DNA of 64,000 bases from Alcaligenes pakistanensis (lineage in GTDB: Bacteria > Pseudomonadota > Gammaproteobacteria > Burkholderiales > Burkholderiaceae_B): contig NZ_BMZN01000001.1 in NCBI RefSeq assembly GCF_014652815.1, forward strand, positions 728,888 to 792,887. The letters are read 5' to 3'. A model generated the notes under the pieces. The model had not been told where the DNA came from, searched no databases, and saw nothing but the letters and a program-made list of their open reading frames with translations. The position numbers and the translations under genes were made by a program. Positions 28,296-37,313 of the stretch are shown here, piece after piece (positions within the stretch are counted from its first letter, which is position 1; each line of letters begins with the position of its first letter).

Positions 28296-29405
28296 TCAGA
28301 TTGTCGCCGGGGGCTTAGGAGCCTTAATGCGCAGCTTGCGCCACATCATAAAGACCATCACCAGCAAGAACACCACGTGAACCAGCCACAGACCAATTTC
28401 AAAATCCAGCTGGTCGCGTCGTATCCAGCCGCGCGACAAGTTGATCAAGTTCATATACAGCAGCCCCACCAGGCCAGCCACCAGGATATTGCCCGAGCGG
28501 CCCATACGCGGATTGACCGCCCCCAGGGGAATTGCCAGCAAGGCCAGGTTCAAGGCGGCCAAGGGTAAAGCCAGTCGCCACATGATTTGAGAGCGGGACT
28601 CGCTATCGCCGTCGCTAAATAGCAAGCTGGTTTGGCGTGCCTTGATCTGCTGCTCGGCCCGCGAACGGATAGTTTCTGCGGTATTGCCAGTGTCACGGCT
28701 TTCCAGACGCATGCCATAGCTTTGAAAGTCCACCATGCGAAATTCCGCTTGCCCCGGCTTCAAGTCATAGCGATGGCCTTCGGTCAGGACCAAAAAGCGG
28801 TCGCCATTAGGCTGCTCTTCCATACGAGCACTTTGGGCGGTCACAATGCTCAACCACTGCGGATCGATCACGCGGGCGATGACATTGCCCAGCTCATCGC
28901 CATCTTTTTCAGGCGAATCCGCGTAAAACACGCGTGCGCCGTCATCAGACTCGATAAACTGGCCAGCAGTCACCTTGCTTAAGTCCGAACGCTGCTCAAA
29001 ACGCTGGCGATATTCGGCAATCTGGCGGTAAGCCCAGGGTGAGGCTTGTAAAGTCAGCACGGCAATCAGGATGGCAACCGGCACGGCGCACTGTAAAACC
29101 GGAGTCACCCAGTTTTTCAGAGACAGGCCACTGGCAAACCAGACCACCATTTCGGATTCCCGGAAACTGCGAGTCACGGTCGTGAGCACGGCAATGAACA
29201 GGGAAACAGCCAAAATGATTGGCAAAGCGGTAATACTGGAAAACGCAGCCAGACCGAGCACCACATCAGGCCCAATCGTGCCATTGGCGGCTTCGCCTAA
29301 CAAACGCACCAGAAGTACACTAAGCCACACAATCAGCAAAGTGGACAGTACAACGCCACTGTGACTTAAGATTTCGGATACCGCAGAGCGTTTAAATAGA
29401 GACAT
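28296..29405 (-). CDS. lptF: LPS export ABC transporter permease LptF
   Basis: LptF pairs with LptG as the membrane part of the LptB2FG transporter that extracts lipopolysaccharide from the inner membrane. The 369-residue product starts MSLFKRSAVSEILSHSGVVLSTLLIVWLSVLLVRLLGEAANG, as in LptF, with three N-terminal membrane segments, a periplasmic beta-jellyroll (about residues 125-255) and three C-terminal segments including GRSGNILVAGLVGLLYMNLINLSRGWI. It is divergent from pepA, as in E. coli. lptG, which usually follows, is absent here: the next gene downstream is the convergent LysR gene. Confidence 0.95.
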   Translation of the reverse strand: MSLFKRSAVSEILSHSGVVLSTLLIVWLSVLLVRLLGEAANGTIGPDVVLGLAAFSSITALPIILAVSLFIAVLTTVTRSFRESEMVVWFASGLSLKNWVTPVLQCAVPVAILIAVLTLQASPWAYRQIAEYRQRFEQRSDLSKVTAGQFIESDDGARVFYADSPEKDGDELGNVIARVIDPQWLSIVTAQSARMEEQPNGDRFLVLTEGHRYDLKPGQAEFRMVDFQSYGMRLESRDTGNTAETIRSRAEQQIKARQTSLLFSDGDSESRSQIMWRLALPLAALNLALLAIPLGAVNPRMGRSGNILVAGLVGLLYMNLINLSRGWIRRDQLDFEIGLWLVHVVFLLVMVFMMWRKLRIKAPKPPATI

Positions 29406-29461
29406 ATGAGAATTTGCGAGATAATCGCAGGTACGATTTGCGACACACTGAGGATAGTTGA

Positions 29462-30955
29462 ATGGAATTTAGCACACAGACATCCGCTTCTTTGCACCAA
29501 ATTAAGACAGCCGCGCTAGGCGTAGGCGTCTTTGCCGAGGGCATTCTAAGCCCCGCCGCGGAACTTATTGACCGCGCCAGCAATGGAGCCGTCAGCGCCG
29601 CCGTCAAAGCCGAGTTTAAAGGCAAGCCCAATACCCATCTGGTGCTGCGCAATCTGCCCGGTGTTAAGGCCGAACGCATCATTTTAGTCGGCTTAGGCGC
29701 TCAAGAGGAATACAAAGCAGCAACTCATACCCAAGCACAGGCTTGCCTGGCTTCCTACTGCCTCAAAGTAGACCTGAAAGAAGCCGTTTCTGCCCTGGCC
29801 AGCATTGACTGCAAAGGCACGACCCTGCGCAGCCGCGCTCAAGACGCTGCTGTGGCCGTTTGCCGCGCCAGCTACCGCTACACGGCAACATTCAGCAAGC
29901 CAGAACCTGCTCCCCAACTGAGCCAGTTCCTGCTGTGGACGGCCCGCACTCAAGCCAGCGAAGCCAAGGCTGGTCTGGAACAAGGTCAGGCTATTGGTAA
30001 CGGTGTGAACCTGACGCGCTTGCTGGCTGACTTGCCCGGCAATATCTGCACCCCCACCTACCTGGGCAAGACCGCTAAACAGCTGGCCAAGGAATTCAAG
30101 ACGCTAAAAGCCGAAGTACTGGAGCGCAAGCAGATTGAAGCCCTGAAAATGGGTTCTTTCCTGTCCGTTGCCAAAGGCTCGGATGAACCGCCTGCGTTCA
30201 TCGTACTGCGCCACACCCCCAGCACCAAGACCAAACACGAGGACGGCCCTATCGTTCTGGTGGGTAAAGGCCTGACCTTCGACTCGGGCGGTATTTCCAT
30301 TAAGCCTGCCGGCAATATGGACGAGATGAAGTACGACATGGGCGGTGCTGCCAGTGTCCTGGGCACCATGCGCGCCATTGCTGAACTGAATATTGACCGT
30401 GAAGTCATTGCTGTAGTGGCTTCTTGCGAAAACATGCCTAGCGGCCGCGCCAACAAACCCGGTGACGTCGTAACCAGCATGTCGGGTCAGACCATCGAAA
30501 TCCTGAATACAGACGCCGAAGGCCGTCTGGTGCTGTGCGATGCCCTGACCTATGTGGAGCGCTTCAAACCCGCTGCCGTGATCGATATGGCGACCCTGAC
30601 CGGTGCTTGCGTAGTGGCTCTGGGCCACGTCAACTCTGGCTTGTTCTCCACTGACGATGCACTGGCCGACGAGCTGCTGCAGGCTGGCAAGCAAACTGGA
30701 GACACCGCATGGCGCATGCCTATGGACGACGCTTACCAGGAGCAACTGCGCTCGAACTTCGCGGACATGGCCAATATTGGTGGCCCCCCCGCCGGTTCGG
30801 TCACTGCCGCTTGCTTCCTGGCACGCTTTGCCAAAGCCTACCGCTGGGCTCACCTGGACATCGCCGGCACTGCCTGGCGTGGTGGCAAGGACAAGGGTGC
30901 CACGGGCCGTCCCGTACCTATGCTGGTTCAGTACCTGCTTAATCAGTGTCGCTAA
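29462..30955 (+). CDS. pepA: Leucyl aminopeptidase (M17)
   Basis: PepA is a hexameric two-metal cytosolic aminopeptidase; in E. coli it also binds DNA in Xer recombination. The 497-residue product shows the metal-binding LVGKGLTFDSGGISIKP (residues about 271-287), DMGGAASVLG, and the signature NTDAEGRLVLCDAL. The start ATG at 29462 is 56 bp from lptF on the other strand. holC starts 2 bp past the stop, so the two are co-transcribed. Confidence 0.97.
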   Translation: MEFSTQTSASLHQIKTAALGVGVFAEGILSPAAELIDRASNGAVSAAVKAEFKGKPNTHLVLRNLPGVKAERIILVGLGAQEEYKAATHTQAQACLASYCLKVDLKEAVSALASIDCKGTTLRSRAQDAAVAVCRASYRYTATFSKPEPAPQLSQFLLWTARTQASEAKAGLEQGQAIGNGVNLTRLLADLPGNICTPTYLGKTAKQLAKEFKTLKAEVLERKQIEALKMGSFLSVAKGSDEPPAFIVLRHTPSTKTKHEDGPIVLVGKGLTFDSGGISIKPAGNMDEMKYDMGGAASVLGTMRAIAELNIDREVIAVVASCENMPSGRANKPGDVVTSMSGQTIEILNTDAEGRLVLCDALTYVERFKPAAVIDMATLTGACVVALGHVNSGLFSTDDALADELLQAGKQTGDTAWRMPMDDAYQEQLRSNFADMANIGGPPAGSVTAACFLARFAKAYRWAHLDIAGTAWRGGKDKGATGRPVPMLVQYLLNQCR

Positions 30956-30957
30956 GC

Positions 30958-31380
30958 ATGACCCGCGTCGATTTTGCTTTCGGCGCACCAGATCGCTTGC
31001 GCATGGCCTGCGAGGTCGTGCGCAAGCACTACGAGGCGGGCCGTCAGGTGGTGGTGTATTTGTCTGATGCACGCCTGCTGGCCCGTTTCGACCGTCTGCT
31101 ATGGGGCTTTGAATCCACGGCCTTTGTGCCGCATGTGGGAGCAGAAGACCCCCTGGCAGCCAGTACCCCGATTTTGTTGACCAGTGCCGCGCCCGTACCG
31201 GCCGGTGAACAAAGTTGGCTGTTAAATCTGGATGCCCAATGCCCACCCGGTTTCGAACAATTCCCCCGTATTCTGGAAATTGTGTCTGAGCAGGAGGCCG
31301 ACCGTACCCAGGCTCGCGAACGCTGGCGTGTGTACCAGACACAGGGCTGTCAACTGCATGCCCATAAACTGGGTACTTGA
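30958..31380 (+). CDS. holC: DNA polymerase III chi subunit
   Basis: Chi links the clamp loader to single-strand binding protein in the replisome. The 140-residue product begins MTRVDFAFGAPDRLRMACEVVRKHYEAGRQVVVY and contains LLWGFESTAFVPHV and the NLDAQCPPGFEQFPRILEIVS segment, matching HolC. I chose the ATG at 30958 over an in-frame GTG at 30946, because it begins directly at the conserved domain and starts 2 bp after the pepA stop. The pepA-holC pair is conserved in Proteobacteria. Confidence 0.93.
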   Translation: MTRVDFAFGAPDRLRMACEVVRKHYEAGRQVVVYLSDARLLARFDRLLWGFESTAFVPHVGAEDPLAASTPILLTSAAPVPAGEQSWLLNLDAQCPPGFEQFPRILEIVSEQEADRTQARERWRVYQTQGCQLHAHKLGT

Positions 31381-31461
31381 ATAATAAAGAAGATTCTTGA
31401 TTATTCAGGTACTTGTCAGTTATTCTTGACCACTGATCTCTCTGTATTCTAAGGACTCATC

Positions 31462-32172
31462 ATGAGCGAATTTCGTCAATCAAGCTTGCCTGAGCATAAC
31501 GGCACCCTGGGCGCCCAGTCGCTGATTGCTCGCAATCGCGTCCTGCGCAACACCTACTGGCTGCTGGCCCTGTCCATGATTCCCACCGTGTTGGGAGCCT
31601 TGCTGGGCTTGTCGTCGGGCATTAATCGGGTCATGGGCGCCAGCCCCGGCATGAGCGCCATTGTTTTCCTGGTCGGTGCCTTTGGCCTGATGTACCTGGT
31701 CGAAAAGAACAAGAACAGCTCGCTGGGCGTTGCCCTGCTGATGGCTTTCACCTTTTTCATGGGCATCATGTTGTCGCGCCTGCTGGGCTTTGTCCTGGGT
31801 ATGGGTAATGGCGCACAGCTGATCATGCTGGCCTTTGGCGGTACCGCTGCGGTCTTTGGCACGATGGCAACGATTGCCAGCACTACCAAGCGTGATTTCT
31901 CCGGCATGCAGAAGTTCCTGTTTGTTGGCGCGGTCATTTTGTTGGTTGCTGCTTTGGCCAACATCTTCCTGCAACTGCCTGCCCTGATGCTGACCATCTC
32001 GGTCATGGCCATCGGTATTTTCTCGGCCTTCTTGCTGGTTGATCTGCAGCGCGTCATCAATGGTGGTGAAACCAACTACGTGTCGGCCACGCTGGCGATC
32101 TACCTGGACGTCTACAACATCTTCAGCAACCTGCTGATGCTGTTGGGTATTTTGGGCGGCAACCGCGAATAA
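31462..32172 (+). CDS. Bax inhibitor-1/YccA family membrane protein
   Basis: A 236-residue inner-membrane protein with seven hydrophobic segments. The N-terminal RNRVLRNTYWLLALSMIPT and the C-terminal TNYVSATLAIYLDVYNIFSNLLMLLGI, with its conserved Asp, define the Bax inhibitor-1 (YccA/TMBIM) family. E. coli YccA binds FtsH; other members act as pH-sensitive calcium leak channels. The role here is unproven. A clear terminator follows. Confidence 0.94.
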   Translation: MSEFRQSSLPEHNGTLGAQSLIARNRVLRNTYWLLALSMIPTVLGALLGLSSGINRVMGASPGMSAIVFLVGAFGLMYLVEKNKNSSLGVALLMAFTFFMGIMLSRLLGFVLGMGNGAQLIMLAFGGTAAVFGTMATIASTTKRDFSGMQKFLFVGAVILLVAALANIFLQLPALMLTISVMAIGIFSAFLLVDLQRVINGGETNYVSATLAIYLDVYNIFSNLLMLLGILGGNRE

Positions 32173-32193
32173 GATCGCGAGCCTGCGCTCCCC

Positions 32194-32222
32194 AAGCCCC
32201 CTTTCCGAAGGGGGCTTTTTTT
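32194..32222 (+). terminator. Terminator of the BI-1 gene
   Basis: agccccctt (32195-32203) pairs with aagggggct (32208-32216) around a 4-nt loop and is followed by T6. Confidence 0.92.
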
Positions 32223-32439
32223 ATGCGCTGCAAGGCCGTGGATAGCCAGACAGGAAACCATTTCAGGCCTCCTGTTAAGCCAAGCTCCCCAAAGCCTACG
32301 GACAGCAAAAAAACACCGACCCGCCTTGTAAATCCGCCAGGATAAATCACCCTGACAAGGCACCCTGTTTTTCGTGTCCTTGGACAGGCGCGCGGGTATA
32401 GTAAACCCTATAGAAAAATTTCCCCTTTGGAGAACACTG

Positions 32440-33369
32440 GTGGCCGTCTTTGAAACTCAACATATAGTCGATAATCTGCGCGGAGCCCGCGAAGAATGGC
32501 GACAGGCGCATCAACGCTTGAACGAGCTTGAAGGCCAGGAATTCCCGTCAGTACAAGCTTTGATTCAAGTCACCGAGCAGCTCAAAGGCATCTTGTTTCC
32601 CATGCGTCTGGGCAGCCCGGAGCTGCGCCGCGAGTACGAAGATCACTTTGTTGGTCACCACCTGGGACAGGCTCTGAACACTCTGCTGCAGCAAGCCCGC
32701 ATCGAACTGCAACGCGCTGCCTTGTTAAATGGTGGCCAGCACGACCGTTGCACCATTGAGAACCGAGCCCACACCGCCATTCAATCCTTTGCCAATATGC
32801 TGCCTGATTTACGCCGCACGCTGGATCTGGACGTGGTCGCGGCCTATCAAGGTGACCCCGCCGCGCGCAACGTAGATGAAGTGCTTTTGTGCTATCCCGG
32901 CCTGCTGGCCATGATTCATCACCGCATCGCCCATGCCTTGACCAATCTGGGCTTGCCCCTGACAGCCCGCATTATTGCTGAACTGGCCCACAGCCAGACC
33001 GGTATTGATATTCACCCCGGTGCGCAAATTGACCACTCCTGTTTCATCGACCACGGCACGGGAGTGGTGATTGGCGAGACAGCCATCATTGGCAAGCGAG
33101 TGCGTATTTACCAGGCGGTAACCTTGGGCGCCAAGCGCTTTAGCAAAGACGAAAAAGGCTTGCTGCTTAAAGGTCAGCCACGTCACCCGATTGTCGAGGA
33201 CGACGTCGTCATTTATGCGGGTGCCACGATTTTGGGTCGTGTGACCTTGGGGGCCGGTTCCACCATTGGCGGCAATGTCTGGATTACCGAAGACGTAGCT
33301 GCCGGTTGTTCGGTGACTCAGGCCAACTTGCTGCGTAATCAGCCTGACTGTCCAGAAAACTTGCGCTAA
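32440..33369 (+). CDS. Serine O-acetyltransferase (EpsC/CysE type), GTG start
   Basis: This enzyme makes O-acetylserine from serine and acetyl-CoA, the first step of cysteine synthesis. The C-terminal half is a left-handed beta-helix of hexapeptide repeats with HPGAQIDHSCFIDHGTGVVIGETAIIG, KRVRIYQAVTLGAKRF and GATILGRVTLGAGSTIGGNVWI; the N-terminal half is helical. The frame opens at 32374, but the GTG at 32440 has GGAG seven bases upstream and gives 309 residues, so I prefer it; the 22 upstream codons look like promoter-leader DNA (they include tatagtaaaccctatag). The long N-terminal domain fits the EpsC-like type. Confidence 0.9.
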   Translation: MAVFETQHIVDNLRGAREEWRQAHQRLNELEGQEFPSVQALIQVTEQLKGILFPMRLGSPELRREYEDHFVGHHLGQALNTLLQQARIELQRAALLNGGQHDRCTIENRAHTAIQSFANMLPDLRRTLDLDVVAAYQGDPAARNVDEVLLCYPGLLAMIHHRIAHALTNLGLPLTARIIAELAHSQTGIDIHPGAQIDHSCFIDHGTGVVIGETAIIGKRVRIYQAVTLGAKRFSKDEKGLLLKGQPRHPIVEDDVVIYAGATILGRVTLGAGSTIGGNVWITEDVAAGCSVTQANLLRNQPDCPENLR

Positions 33370-33442
33370 GCGCCCCTAACCCTTTAGTTTAAAAACCGGC
33401 GCAACGATCCAAGCAGTCTCTGAATAGAGCATCCCGACACCA

Positions 33443-33477
33443 ACAAAAACGACTCCTTCACCAGGAGTCGTTTTTGT
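33443..33477. terminator. Bidirectional terminator between the serine acetyltransferase and RarD-like genes
   Basis: aaaaacgactcct (33445-33457) pairs perfectly with aggagtcgttttt (33463-33475) around a 5-nt loop. A5 and T5 flanks serve both convergent transcripts. Confidence 0.92.
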
Positions 33478-33575
33478 ATTGGGGTGGTGTAGCAAGCCTG
33501 GATCATTTAAGCCCTCCATCCGGGGCCATACAGCGACAGGCTCTCTATGGGTGCCCTAGCCTGCTGCACCGACTC

Positions 33576-34481
33576 TTAAGCCTTGGGAGGCGGCGCAGGA
33601 GGGCCTGGGCGCAGCATCTTGATGAATCCTTCCAAGGCCATCAGAAAAATAGCAATCCAGATCGGAATATAAGTCCACCATTGGCTTGCACTCATGGGCT
33701 CGTCCAGCAGCAGATACGCCACCCAGAATAAGAGCACCGGCTCCACATACCCTAGAATCCCGAACAGCGCCAAAGGCAGCTGACGACTGGCCGACAAGTA
33801 GCTCACCAGTGCGACGGAGCTGATCAAGCCCAAGACCGGGACCTGCCAGAACAGGCGCGGTTCACCCGTGAACATGCCCCACATCTGCGTATCCTGGACA
33901 AAAAGCAGCCAGCAAGCGGGCAAGAAAAGAAAGCTCAGGTCAAACCAGAGGGACGCCAGAGATCCCAGTCGCAAATAGCGGCGCAACATGAAATACGGTG
34001 GGTAACCCAGGACAACAACCGCAGTCGCCCAGGACACAGTCCCCACCCTAAACAGCTCATGCAGCACGCCCAGCCCCGCCAGCGCGACCGCAATCCACTG
34101 AATACGGCTCAAGCTGTCTTTGTAGATGACACGTCCCACCAGCACCATCATCAGCGGCAAGAGGAAATAGCCCAGCGAAACGTCCAAGGCCATTTGATGC
34201 AAGGGAGCCCAGACAAAAATCCAGAGCTGCACACCCACCAGAATGGCCGCCAAAAGCAGTAAAGCAAAATAGCGCCAGTTACCCGGCCAGTGACGCAAAA
34301 CCCAACGTACTTCACGCCAGCGTCGCGCACGCGTAATGACCAAAGCCAAAGCGGGTAGCCCCAGCACAATTCGCCACGCGAAAATCTGCTCCCCGCTTAA
34401 GGGATGCAGAACAGTAGCGTAGTAGTACAGACAAGCAAATAAAGCCGAGGCCAGAACCGACAGCACTACCCCTTGTTTCAT
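33576..34481 (-). CDS. RarD-like EamA family transporter
   Basis: A 301-residue protein with about ten membrane segments. The opening KQGVVLSVLASALFACLYYYATVLHPLSGEQIFAWRIV and the later GILGYVEPVLLFWVAYLLLDEP are close to the RarD subgroup of the EamA/DMT superfamily (originally chloramphenicol-sensitivity protein in Pseudomonas). The substrate is unknown. Its ATG overlaps the stop of the PIN gene by 4 bp, so it is translationally coupled to it and is the last gene of the lepA-recO transcript. The Pro/Lys-rich tail PGPPAPPPKA is unusual but short. Confidence 0.9.
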   Translation of the reverse strand: MKQGVVLSVLASALFACLYYYATVLHPLSGEQIFAWRIVLGLPALALVITRARRWREVRWVLRHWPGNWRYFALLLLAAILVGVQLWIFVWAPLHQMALDVSLGYFLLPLMMVLVGRVIYKDSLSRIQWIAVALAGLGVLHELFRVGTVSWATAVVVLGYPPYFMLRRYLRLGSLASLWFDLSFLFLPACWLLFVQDTQMWGMFTGEPRLFWQVPVLGLISSVALVSYLSASRQLPLALFGILGYVEPVLLFWVAYLLLDEPMSASQWWTYIPIWIAIFLMALEGFIKMLRPGPPAPPPKA

Positions 34482-35083
34482 ACGCTCGCCTCAGCCATTT
34501 TCTGTCGTCGTAGATAAGACTGCCCCAGAGCGAACAAACGATCACGCTTTAATAAGGTGTGCGTATCCAGGGCTTGCGCCTCTGGCGTCAGCATCAAGGC
34601 AGGCAAGTCATCCAGCAAGCGCTGCATCAGTTCGGGCTGAGCAGCCATGTACGAATTGAGCAACTGGTCTGGGTCCCACAAACTGATACCCAGGCGACGC
34701 AACTCGGAACGATTAAAGTCTTTCAGATTGCGGGTCAGGATACCCACGCTGTGCTCAGGATAATGCTGCTGCGCCAGGCGTGCACTGGCAATCACATGCC
34801 AGTCCTTGGGATCGGAATAGCGCAAATTCTTTTTGAACTCACTGCTATCACCTAAGTCTGCGTCGGGATAGCGTTGCTGCAAGGCTTCCCATTGCTCTTC
34901 AATAGAAGTGGGCATCACCTTCCAGAGCCGGCCTGCATTTCTGCGCCACTCATCTCCAATAATCGGGCTCCAGACGGGTTTGAACAACTGCTCGTCAGCC
35001 ACTGCCAGAAGCAAGCGGCGCAAGACATTGGAGATCAGTACGCAAGTATCCAGAACCAGCACGGAAGGAAGGGAGACGGCCAT
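34478..35083 (-). CDS. PIN domain protein
   Basis: A 201-residue protein with a PIN-type nuclease fold. Acidic residues in the expected places are Asp12 (VLVLDTCVLISN), Glu45 (IGDEWRRN), Asp94 (SDPKDWHVIASA) and Asp122 (ILTRNLKDFN), which would bind Mg and cut RNA. Unlike most VapC toxins it has no antitoxin gene next to it and carries about 60 extra C-terminal residues. It lies 1 bp after recO and overlaps the transporter gene by 4 bp. The role is unknown; tight embedding in the rnc-era-recO operon suggests an RNA-processing job rather than a mobile toxin, but that is inference. Confidence 0.82.
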   Translation of the reverse strand: MAVSLPSVLVLDTCVLISNVLRRLLLAVADEQLFKPVWSPIIGDEWRRNAGRLWKVMPTSIEEQWEALQQRYPDADLGDSSEFKKNLRYSDPKDWHVIASARLAQQHYPEHSVGILTRNLKDFNRSELRRLGISLWDPDQLLNSYMAAQPELMQRLLDDLPALMLTPEAQALDTHTLLKRDRLFALGQSYLRRQKMAEASV

Positions 35084-35084
35084 A

Positions 35085-35675
35085 TTAATAGCGTTGCAGC
35101 TGCATAAGAACGGAACGGGTGTGTAAGGGGCGACCCAGCAGGCTGTTCAAGCGCTCGCGCAAACGTATGCGCAGCTCGGGCTCACCGACTGGATCATTGA
35201 AATCAGGTGTGGCTTCATCCATGCCATAGCCCGTTTCCGTCAGCAGCACCCACTCAAAGCGTCGCAGAGCGCCTGCCACGGGCGGACGAGGCACCTGTGT
35301 CAGATGCACCAGCGCTTCTTCGTAGGCATCAAATAAAACAGGGTGTGGGTCTTCTCGTGGCAACAAGCGAATCAATAATTCGTTCATATACCAGGCCGAC
35401 ATCAAGGCACGCCCCTTTAAAGGACGAATCCCGGCACAGTCGGCGCGTATCAGCGTTTTGACCTCGTTTTTGCCCGACCACGACAACAACAAAGGCTGAA
35501 ACACAGACAAAGCAGGCCGCAAAATAGAATGCGGCCTCTTAGCGCCTTTGGCAACCAGGGGCACCAGCCCGTGATTGCGCGTAAAGGCATGACAGATCAG
35601 CGACGTTTCACGCCATGCACTGGTGTGCAGGATGTAGCCGGCTTCGTCCTGAAAGCGATGACGAAGGTTACTCAT
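35085..35675 (-). CDS. recO: DNA repair protein RecO, short form
   Basis: RecO loads RecA onto SSB-coated DNA with RecR. The N-terminal OB fold is clear (RFQDEAGYILHTSAWRETSLI, LVAKGAKRPHS, SWSGKNEVKTLIRAD), as is the helical core (ALMSAWYMNELLIRLLPREDPHPVLFDAYEEAL) and the end LLGRPLHTRSVLMQLQ. The total is 196 residues against 242 in E. coli: between GYGMD (about residue 153) and RLRERL only about 17 residues replace a longer segment. The ATG at 35675 overlaps the era stop by 8 bp and gives the family N-terminus; the frame runs open to 35795 inside era. Confidence 0.9.
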   Translation of the reverse strand: MSNLRHRFQDEAGYILHTSAWRETSLICHAFTRNHGLVPLVAKGAKRPHSILRPALSVFQPLLLSWSGKNEVKTLIRADCAGIRPLKGRALMSAWYMNELLIRLLPREDPHPVLFDAYEEALVHLTQVPRPPVAGALRRFEWVLLTETGYGMDEATPDFNDPVGEPELRIRLRERLNSLLGRPLHTRSVLMQLQRY

Positions 35676-36558
35676 ACCCCAGGTCGCGCAGGACCGCTTC
35701 ACGATCGGACCAACCCTTACGCACCTTGATGTACACATCCAGGAACACGGGCTTGTCGAGCAGCTTGGTAATATCCTGGCGCGCCTCGGTTGCAATACGC
35801 TTCATGTGCATGCCACCGGCTCCCAACAGAATCGGGCGGTGACTTTCACGCTCCACTACCACGCAGGCGGAAATACGAGCGCCCTGCTCGTTCTCTTCCC
35901 ACTGCTCGATGACAACAGTACAACCGTAAGGCAGCTCGTCACCCACCAGGCGGAAGATCTTTTCACGCAGCAGTTCAGACGTAATGAAGCGCACCGAACG
36001 GTCGGTAATTGTCTCTGCATCAAACATGGCCTCGCCTTCCGGCAAGCGGCCAGCGATCTCGTTCAGCAAACTGTCCAGCTGCAGGCGCTTGGCCGCGCTA
36101 ACTGGGATCACAGCGCCGTAATCGAACTCCTGGGACAGGCGAGCGATGTAAGGCAAGAGATCATTTTTGCTCTTGAGGGCATCAACTTTATTGATGACCA
36201 GAATGGTTTTGCCGCCTTTAGGCAACAAAGGCAGCAGTTCAGCATCGGAGGCCGACCATTTACCGGCCTCGACCACATGCACCACCACGTCCACATCGGC
36301 CAGGGCCTGGGTGACAACGCGGTTCATCATGCGGTTCATGGCACCGCCATGCTTGGTTTGAAAGCCGGGGGTGTCCACAAACACCATTTGATCGTGATCG
36401 CGAGTCAGCACGCTATTGATGCGATGACGAGTGGTCTGCGCTTTGCGCGACACAATCGAAATCTTGCTGCCAATCAAGGCATTGGCCAGCGTGGACTTCC
36501 CTACGTTCGGGCGTCCAACAATAGCCACGAAGCCGCAGCGAAAGGGGGTCTCTGTCAT
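35668..36558 (-). CDS. era: GTPase Era
   Basis: Era binds the 3' end of 16S rRNA and assists 30S maturation. The 296-residue product has G1 [10 protein letters not shown]3 DTPGF, G4 NKVD and a C-terminal KH domain (AVLRDLGYE at the end; [21 protein letters not shown] before it). It overlaps rnc by 4 bp and recO by 8 bp, which is the conserved rnc-era-recO order. Confidence 0.97.
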   Translation of the reverse strand: MTETPFRCGFVAIVGRPNVGKSTLANALIGSKISIVSRKAQTTRHRINSVLTRDHDQMVFVDTPGFQTKHGGAMNRMMNRVVTQALADVDVVVHVVEAGKWSASDAELLPLLPKGGKTILVINKVDALKSKNDLLPYIARLSQEFDYGAVIPVSAAKRLQLDSLLNEIAGRLPEGEAMFDAETITDRSVRFITSELLREKIFRLVGDELPYGCTVVIEQWEENEQGARISACVVVERESHRPILLGAGGMHMKRIATEARQDITKLLDKPVFLDVYIKVRKGWSDREAVLRDLGYE

Positions 36559-37313
36559 TCTGTTTCCTGCGACACTGCCACGGGCAGAGTCAATTGTGAG
36601 GGGCGACGATGGCGACTGGCGCGCGTCGTCTTGGCTGGAAATTCAGCTTCTAAAATAGCAATGGCCTGCGTCGCGGCGGCTTGTTCAGCCGCACGGCGGC
36701 TACTGCCACTGGCACGTACATGGATATTGAGCTTGGCGATCGTGCATTCGATATCGAACAACTGATCGTGGGCTGCGCCATGTGTGGCCACCACGGTATA
36801 CACCGGCAAATCCAGCTTGCGACCCTGCAGCAGTTCTTGCAGCAAGGTTTTGGGATCTTTTCCTAAGGTTTTGGGGTCCACATCCACCAGCATGGGTTCA
36901 TACAGCTGGGTGATGACGGTTTGCGCCTGGATGAAACCGGCATCCAAAAAAACGGCGCCAAAAATCGCTTCCAACGCATCCGCCAAAATGGACGGACGGC
37001 GGAAACCACCGCTTTTCAGCTCCCCTTCTCCCAGACGCAAATAGTCCGACAAACCCAGGCGGGTAGCGATCTCGGCCAGGGCAGCCTGCTTGACCAGATT
37101 GGCCCGCAAGCGCGACAAGTCGCCTTCATCGATGCGTTGGAAACGGTCAAACAACAAGGCCGCAACCGTGAAGTTCAGTACCGAGTCGCCCAGAAACTCC
37201 AGCCGCTCGTTGTGACGAGCGCTGTGGCTACGATGGGTCAAGGCCTGCTCCAGCAGGCCTGTGTCTTTAAAGGAGTAGCCGATAGCGGCTTCAAGCAAAG
37301 CAAGACGTTTCAT
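36555..37313 (-). CDS. rnc: Ribonuclease III
   Basis: RNase III cuts double-stranded RNA in rRNA precursors and mRNAs. The 252-residue product has the catalytic signature [14 protein letters not shown] (about residues 35-48), a second acidic site near [13 protein letters not shown], and a C-terminal double-strand RNA-binding domain ([18 protein letters not shown]...). It ends with a ~25-residue basic, low-complexity tail. It starts 1 bp into lepB's end and overlaps era by 4 bp. Confidence 0.97.
   Translation of the reverse strand: MKRLALLEAAIGYSFKDTGLLEQALTHRSHSARHNERLEFLGDSVLNFTVAALLFDRFQRIDEGDLSRLRANLVKQAALAEIATRLGLSDYLRLGEGELKSGGFRRPSILADALEAIFGAVFLDAGFIQAQTVITQLYEPMLVDVDPKTLGKDPKTLLQELLQGRKLDLPVYTVVATHGAAHDQLFDIECTIAKLNIHVRASGSSRRAAEQAAATQAIAILEAEFPAKTTRASRHRRPSQLTLPVAVSQETE

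Noticed and set aside
30104-31342. 412-codon minus-strand frame
   Set aside because: It is antisense to pepA and holC.
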